A DNA stretch of 64,000 nt. Source: Epiperipatus broadwayi (Eukaryota; Onychophora; Udeonychophora; Euonychophora; Peripatidae). Below the pieces are notes generated by a model. That model did not search any database, was not told the DNA's origin, and saw only the letters and a list, made by a program, of their open reading frames with translations. Both the position numbers and the translations under genes were made by a program. The stretch is from assembly GCA_028023455.1 (NCBI GenBank), contig JAQFVV010006221.1, forward strand, positions 8,229,011 through 8,293,010. Direction: 5' to 3'. Below are positions 58,560-64,000 of this stretch, one piece after another; position 1 is the first letter of the stretch; the number at the start of each line of letters is the position of its first letter.

Positions 58560-58915
58560 AGTAAACTATAATTATAGGGGTTTGACCACAGACTTTCAAG
58601 CGTCCTTTAATTATCTATTCTATCTCATACAATCAAAACACATGGCAACACACATGTGAAAAAATAAATAATCTTCAATGTATGAATTTCATGCTGAACC
58701 AACAACACTCATCAGTTTGTCCAGATCACCATCTCCCAAACATATATAAAATTAGTGCTCAGTTTATACTAAGATGGCAAATCTTCAAAGTTTAATCTGG
58801 CAGATTTCAATTTTCCATTCTCCAATTCTTCAGCCATCCATACTATTGAAAATCTGATGGAATGCCCAAATCCCATATTGGTGCCAATATTATTGCCATG
58901 CTCATGAATTGGATA
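58560..58915 (-). repeat. Family R element, single copy
   Basis: Minus-oriented relative of the arms at 52320-53215. It shares the hammerhead-like segment (CTGATGA at 58715-58709; GAAA at 58690-58687, intact here), the tRNA-like part near 58565-58640, and the body with TGCCCAAATCCCATATTGG. Stem II has an insertion (GTGTTGTTGGTTCAGCAT) and stem I is weakened. The element is divergent, so old. Confidence 0.65.
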
Positions 58916-59500
58916 ATATAAGAATAAACTGTCTAACAATTCCAATAATTTATGTTTTTCACTTGTTTCTTTACGAAACGGCAATTGATAAATAGAAATA
59001 AACTTTAATCAACAATTTTTATTTATTTATCATATTATATTTACAGAAATATTCATGACTAATTTTTAGACTTCATAGTACATTATGTTCACCTTTCATG
59101 CCCATGTTTTAGAATTCAAATCCAAGCCAGATAAATCTTACAAAATTCAACAGCCACAACAGATCTTAATATTTTATTTCAGAGAATCAGTTCACAGCTC
59201 ACCCAATATTAGTCATTAAATGAATGTGTAGCTATTGTTAGGAAAAAGATCTCACGTTAGTATGTTGTTCAAATGTGTTTTGGTTTTTATTGTTACAAAA
59301 ATATATTTCCAATACAGTATACAAAATTAAAAGTAATAATTTTATTCATATAAACCATACTGTTATTTATAATGATGTAAAATTGAATAAAAAATGCTTT
59401 TGTTATAATTATATAAAAATAATTAAAAAAATTCTACTGTGAATTTAGAAAAAAAATATTTGAGCCTTTTTAAATTTCACTCATTTTGTTTTACAAACTT
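58916..59500. other. Unassigned AT-rich sequence
   Basis: No element recognised. Confidence 0.4.
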
Positions 59501-59504
59501 AACA

Positions 59505-59740
59505 GATCATCAACAATCCTCTATGTGATCTAACATTTTATTTTATCCATTCATCTAACCAACAAACAAAATTAATTGTTAGATCTACATTATACAATTT
59601 AATGAGAATATTATGATCAACTTTATCAAAGGCTTTTAATATATCAAAATAGATACATCTAACCTCCCTGATTTTCATAAGCATTTGCAATATGGTTAAT
59701 CACAATAATACAATTTGTTTTCTACCAATTTATTAAAAAT
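59505..59740 (-). pseudogene. Jockey/CR1-type reverse transcriptase fragment
   Basis: The minus strand reads YFDILKAFDKVDHNILIKLY near 59655-59595, then CWLDEWIK. This matches RT motif A (the F/LDFSKAFDxVxHxxLLxKL pattern) with its catalytic Asp. It is distinct from the RTE-like LINE whose 3' end abuts it at 59745. It may derive from the same group as the endonuclease relic at 19.1 kb. Confidence 0.65.
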
Positions 59741-59744
59741 AACA

Positions 59745-60267
59745 TCCACTGCAGGATGAAAGTCTCTCTAGTTTCAATCCATTTTCTCCACATCACCCCA
59801 GCACACTTCCCTATTTCATCCATCATCTCACATGTGGTCTTTTACAATCTCTACAAATCCAGTTTAAGATTTCAATTGTCCATCTATTATCATCTCTTCT
59901 AACAATATGTCCAGCCCAAATTCAGTCTCTTAATTCTTTCAATAATGTCAGTAATGCCTGTTTGTTTTATTACCCACATATTTCATTTTTAATCTCTTCT
60001 TGTTACTCATAGCATGCACATCTCCATACTTCTTTGAGTGGTATGAAGTCTCTTTATTATTCTTTTGTTAAATGTCCAAGTCTCAGATCCATAAATAAGA
60101 ACTGGTAACACACGTTTATTAAAAACCTTTTTCAAACATTCAGGCATATTTTCTTTTAATATTAAATTATTTCAATCAAAAGCATTCTAACGAAATTTAA
60201 TTCTATGATTAATTTCATTGATTATGTTTCCATCTGCAATAAAAATCTGATCAGTTATTAACTTCTT
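59745..60267 (-). pseudogene. RTE-like LINE, 3' part (split by the 60.3-62.0 kb insertion)
   Basis: Minus strand: INHRIKF near 60220, [38 protein letters not shown] and VTRRD, as in the copy at 29.5 kb. It ends near 59745 without the GAT-rich tail. The continuation upstream lies at 62012-64000; the two parts were separated by the insertion of an inverted-repeat element. Confidence 0.75.
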
Positions 60268-62011
60268 ATAAATATATGCAGTGACATTCTCATAAAAAAA
60301 GCTAAAATTGCATGAAAATTATTATTGAAGTTAAGTGCTCTAAATGGTGTTAAATGTCCTCATGATCATAGCCTTCGAATATGCATAATTGTATGGGTAT
60401 GTGTATATATAGGCAATAGATTATCCAAAATATATATAAATCAGATTGCCCATTTCTTAAAAAGGGGGAAGTAGTATTCCCTTCTGATTTATGGTATTAG
60501 GGTTGTTAGCTATATGACATGCTTTTTTGACCTTCTGCTTAGAGTCATTTTGCTTATGGGTTCAAATGAATAGCCTGTGGTGTTTTGGTGCATGAGGAAG
60601 ATCGACTTATGTTCTGAATTATCTGTGGCTCATTTGTAAAGATATCTATGTTGAGAAATCCAAGTAGCAAAGCATAAATGTAATTGACTGTAAAAAATAT
60701 CACTGCAACATGTGTGGAGGCATGTATTTTTATATACAGTGTGAGAAGTTTGTTCTATGTGGAGTCTGTCCTTAGAATTATTTATTAATCTGTTAGTTGT
60801 GGGAAGAGTATGGTAGCTTGATATATTTGTGAACAAGATTTATTGATGTTTTTGGCTATCCATGAGATATGTGGATGTAGTATCCAAGGTCTGACATCTT
60901 AAGATGGGTTTGATTTCATTTTGCTATAAAATTATTTGACTCTTCATGTGACATCATTATATTTGAAGTCTATGCTAGTTAGTTCTTTAAGGTATCACTC
61001 AGTGTTAGTTTATCAAGAAGCTTCAAACTTGTATAGATGATAGTTTTGGTAAAGAAACAGTGACAGATAGACATAATTGTGAAAGTGAGGTGAGATGAAT
61101 TTGGGGTGCATAAAACCTGTGATTTGTAAAGGTTTGAGGCACATCTTATAATTTAGCTGGAGCTTACCTCTCTGTAGTGGGATATCTAGTTATTTTAATT
61201 TCCTATAGTGGTCTCCAGGTATGTTTTGATTTCATTAATTAAAGATTCAAGGCCACATGTAAGTACATCCTTTACATAGCATGTGTAAATAAAGTTGGGA
61301 GTATTTGTGATGTATTTAGATAGGAGCTGCTTGAAAAATCAAGAGTCAAACAATGAAATCAAACCCACCTAAAGATGACAGATCTTAGCTCATTCACAAA
61401 CACATTGAGTAAGCTACCATACTCTTCCCACAATGAACACATTAATAAATAATTCTAAGGACAGACTCCACATAGAACAAGCTTGTCAACTATATATGAA
61501 AATACATGTCTCCAAGCAGGGAGTAATGCTATATATTATGATAAATCACATGTATGCCTCGCTACTTGGATTTCTCAACATAGATATCTTTATAGACGAG
61601 CCACAGATAATCCAGAGGATAAGTTGATCTTCCTTATGCATCAAAACACCACAGGCCATACACCTGAACCCATATCCACCAACATGGCATACATCAAGTG
61701 AAATGATTCTAAGCAGAAGGTTAAAGAAATATGGCATACAGCTAACAATCCTAATGCCATAAATCAGAAGGAATCCTGCTTCACACTTTCTAAGAAATGG
61801 GCAATCTGATTTACATACATTTTGAATAATCTATTGCCTATATATATCCATATCCATACAATTATAAACATTCTAGGGCTATGACTATGAGGACATTTAA
61901 CGCCCTTAAAGTGTTTAGCTTCGATAATAATGTTCATGCAATTATAGCTTATGTGAGCGTGTCAGTGCATATATTTATAATTTACAGCTGTCTAAGAAAA
62001 GTTTCTTAATT
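60268..62011. mobile_element. Inverted-repeat element, about 1.7 kb, nested in the LINE
   Basis: Left arm 60270-60925 and right arm 61350-61978 are inverted copies, for example AAATATATGCAGTGACA against its mirror at 61965, TTAAATGTCCTCAT, and GAAATCAAACCCA at both inner edges. The spacer is about 420 bp. A degenerate target duplication (GTTATTAACTTCTTAT near 60255 and TTGTTAACTTCTTCTA near 62014) lies within a conserved LINE segment, which fixes both borders. On the minus strand the spacer reads NFIYTCYVKDVLTCGLES, with faint similarity to a YVDD-type RT motif, but I do not assign a class. Confidence 0.7.
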
Positions 62012-64000
62012 TTATAAATTGTTAACTTCTTCTAACTCATAATTATCAATCTTTATTTTCTTGCTTTAAGAAAATCCATTCTATCTCCATTTACCTTTAT
62101 TACCATTTTAACCCACAAAACACTTCTTGAAAAACTGCTGTAAAAAGTTTTGGAGATATGGAGTCACCTTGTAGTATACTCTTCTCAACATTAATCTTTT
62201 TAGTATCATTACATAAACTAATTATTCTATTTTTATAAATATTCTTCAGATTATGACAGAATCCTGGGTCTGATTCAATGCTTTAATCACTGAAGAAATT
62301 GCTTATAGAATCAAATGCTTTTTCATAATCTACAAATCCAAAACATAATAGCAACTCATATTTATTGATGCTTTCTGTAACTTCTCCAATACCTTAGATA
62401 CGATCCATAATGCTAAAGCCAGTTTGAAGTCCAGCTTGTTCTTTTGGTTGGCTAAAATCCAAAGTTCTCTGTAAATGAGTTGTAATTATTTTGCCAAAAT
62501 TTTTATATAGAACTGTTAAAAGATTGATAGGTCTGTAATTTCTGATTATCTTCTTTATCACCATGTTAAAATATTAATATTGCATTCTTCCAATCATCTG
62601 ATACATGTTTATAATTTTTTTTATTTCTTCCCCTGTTTCTTTTAAGATATCGATTATAATTCTATCATTACCTGGAGTTTTTCCCTTCTTCAAAAATTAA
62701 TTGCATGTCTCACTTTTTTCATTTGAAATCCTAGGCAACTCAGAAGATATAGTAGTTGTAGGAGGTATCTTTCTTTGATCCTTATGCTATATAATTCAAT
62801 TGTTACTATTTTTCTTCTTTTTTGAGTTAACGTAATACTTGGTTGTTAATGAATATACTCAAAGAAAAGGGATGTTTTAAGTATCCAGCTTTATTAGTGC
62901 CTAGCATGCTTTCAATATTCTTACTATATCATATTCATGGCATAATAGTATGTTCATTAATAACCGAGTATTATTGTATAAAATTTTTGATAGAACTCTT
63001 CTACACATTTCATGATGCCATCTCTTATTTTAGTAATAGTTCCATTTTTTTTTATTGCAGATATTAAATTTTCTACCGATATCAAAATGTTGTTTTATAC
63101 TCTTGAGACTTTTATTTTCTTTTATAAGTTTCACTCACTAGTTCATAATTATACTTTCTTATATCATTATCAATTCTTTTTTGCATGATTTTATAAAATT
63201 TCAGCTATTCAATCCTTCTTAATACCTCATCTTTATATAGTTTCATATTCCTTCTTTTCATCATAAATTGTCTTATCTCAGTAGAAATTTTATCAGTCAA
63301 TTGCTACTTTTTTTTTATACCAGTTATCTTTGTTGCAGGTTTCATAAATGTATCAGCTATCTTGCTATTGATTTCATTCAAATCTGAATCATGTTCAAAA
63401 TATGATAGTATTTAAGAATGATTTGCTTGTTCTAATTTAAATTCCACTGGAATGTTCTGAGGATTAACATGTATCTTACATCTCACTAATTGATGATCAT
63501 TATTTCCTGTGTTGAATTTATTGAGAACATTGCAATCGTGAAATACATATTTCCTGTTAGTCAAAATGTAATTCAATTCTGCTATACTTTCATTAGCATG
63601 CTTCCTTGTCCATTTCTGTTTAACATTTTTCTCAGAAAAAAAAAAGCATTCATAATATAGATTTTCTTTTCCTGCAAAGTCCACAAGTCTATGTCTTCTC
63701 TTATATCTATCACCATAACCAAATTTACCTATAGCACTTTCATCTCTCAATTGTTTATCAATTCTAGCATTAACGTCTTCCATGAGAATTTTAAACTGTT
63801 GTTTGGTCTGATCAAAAGCTTTTTGTACATCAGTATAAAATTTCTCTCTTCCTTCATCACAATGAGAACTTGTTGTGGCATAAATTTGAATTATCTGCAC
63901 TTAATATCTGTTATTAAGTTGAATAAACTAACCTTGCTACTCTGTCCTTTGCATATCATCAATCTCCACAATGTTGTTCTTCCACTTTTTATGTACAATG
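62012..64000 (-). pseudogene. RTE-like LINE, endonuclease and RT part (continues beyond window)
   Basis: From the right edge on the minus strand: endonuclease residues in a 162-codon frame (63900-63412) with KILMEDVNARID, AIGKFGYGDRYKRRH, LVDFAGKENLYY, LNYILTNRKY and NNDHQLVRCKIHVN. The GDFNA motif reads EDVNA, and DHQLV is the SDH-like catalytic end. The RT follows with FGFVDYEKAFDSI (near 62350) and GDSISPKLFTAVF (near 62180). It breaks off at the nested insertion near 62012 and resumes at 60267. A small MITE interrupts it at 62833-62974. The 5' end lies outside the window. Confidence 0.82.
62833..62974. mobile_element. Small MITE with 25-bp terminal inverted repeats, nested in LINE
   Basis: About 142 bp absent from the homologous LINE position at 21840. 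The ends are TAATACTTGGTTGTTAATG and the inverse of TAATACTCGGTTATTAATG. Terminal TA on both sides fits a TA target-site duplication, as in Tc1/mariner-related MITEs. There is no coding content. It has three mismatches between the repeats, so it inserted after the LINE but not very recently. Confidence 0.8.

Noticed and set aside
61150-61390. copia-type reverse transcriptase in the spacer of the 60.3-62.0 kb element
   Set aside because: Only one short run (CYVKDVLTCGLESLINEIK) resembles it; the catalytic Asp is Lys and no other RT motif follows in order.
1-64000. CRISPR arrays, bacterial operons, Shine-Dalgarno sites
   Set aside because: No spaced identical short repeats or bacterial gene structure. 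The spliced GALNT gene and SINEs show eukaryotic DNA.

Overview
This window is AT-rich, intron- and repeat-dominated animal DNA. It has no operons and no intact long reading frames. I read it as a mollusc, most probably an octopod cephalopod. That rests on the mix of tRNA-derived SINEs, Penelope-like and RTE-like retroelements, a very intron-rich glycosyltransferase gene and abundant A/T microsatellites. It is an inference; nothing here proves the species.

The one host gene I can support runs on the minus strand from about 56.9 kb down to 28.0 kb. It is the 3' half of a polypeptide N-acetylgalactosaminyltransferase (GALNT/PGANT, the Golgi enzyme that starts mucin-type O-glycosylation). Exons at 56779-56896 and 56506-56691 encode the end of the catalytic domain. 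The exon at 48746-48874 encodes the linker into the lectin domain. Two tandem exons at 28204-28314 and 28035-28145 are alternative versions of the first ricin-type lectin repeat. Both are 111 bp, in the same phase, and only 58 bp apart. They encode peptides of opposite net charge, which suggests a mutually exclusive splicing switch. Upstream catalytic exons should lie beyond 64 kb. The remaining lectin exons were not found below 28 kb.

Region by region: 0-4.5 kb holds a pair of about 950-bp direct repeats. 5.3-6.3 kb holds a tRNA-headed inverted repeat and a fragment of a ribozyme-bearing repeat. 9.6-10.1 kb is a LINE 5' end. 10.6-13.6 kb is a degenerate Penelope-like element (RT plus GIY-YIG endonuclease) with an 18-bp target-site duplication. 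19-23 kb holds decayed LINEs. 24-25.8 kb is a cluster of inverted repeats. 28 kb carries the alternative exons. 29.5-30.3 kb is a truncated LINE. 30.5-40 kb is mostly unassigned, apart from a CpG-richer patch near 34.6 kb. 40.5-56.5 kb (GALNT introns) is full of foldback elements, SINEs, Penelope terminal repeats and a 1.2-1.3 kb DNA transposon. 57-64 kb holds a mariner relic and an RTE-like LINE split by nested insertions.

Two themes connect the repeats. First, two unrelated repeat families carry sequences that fit the hammerhead ribozyme core, with pairing preserved between diverged copies. One family is the Penelope terminal repeat; the other is a tRNA-like, retrozyme-like repeat. Second, about eleven separate inverted duplications occur in 64 kb, several inside GALNT introns. 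Transcripts of this region could therefore form long double-stranded RNA.
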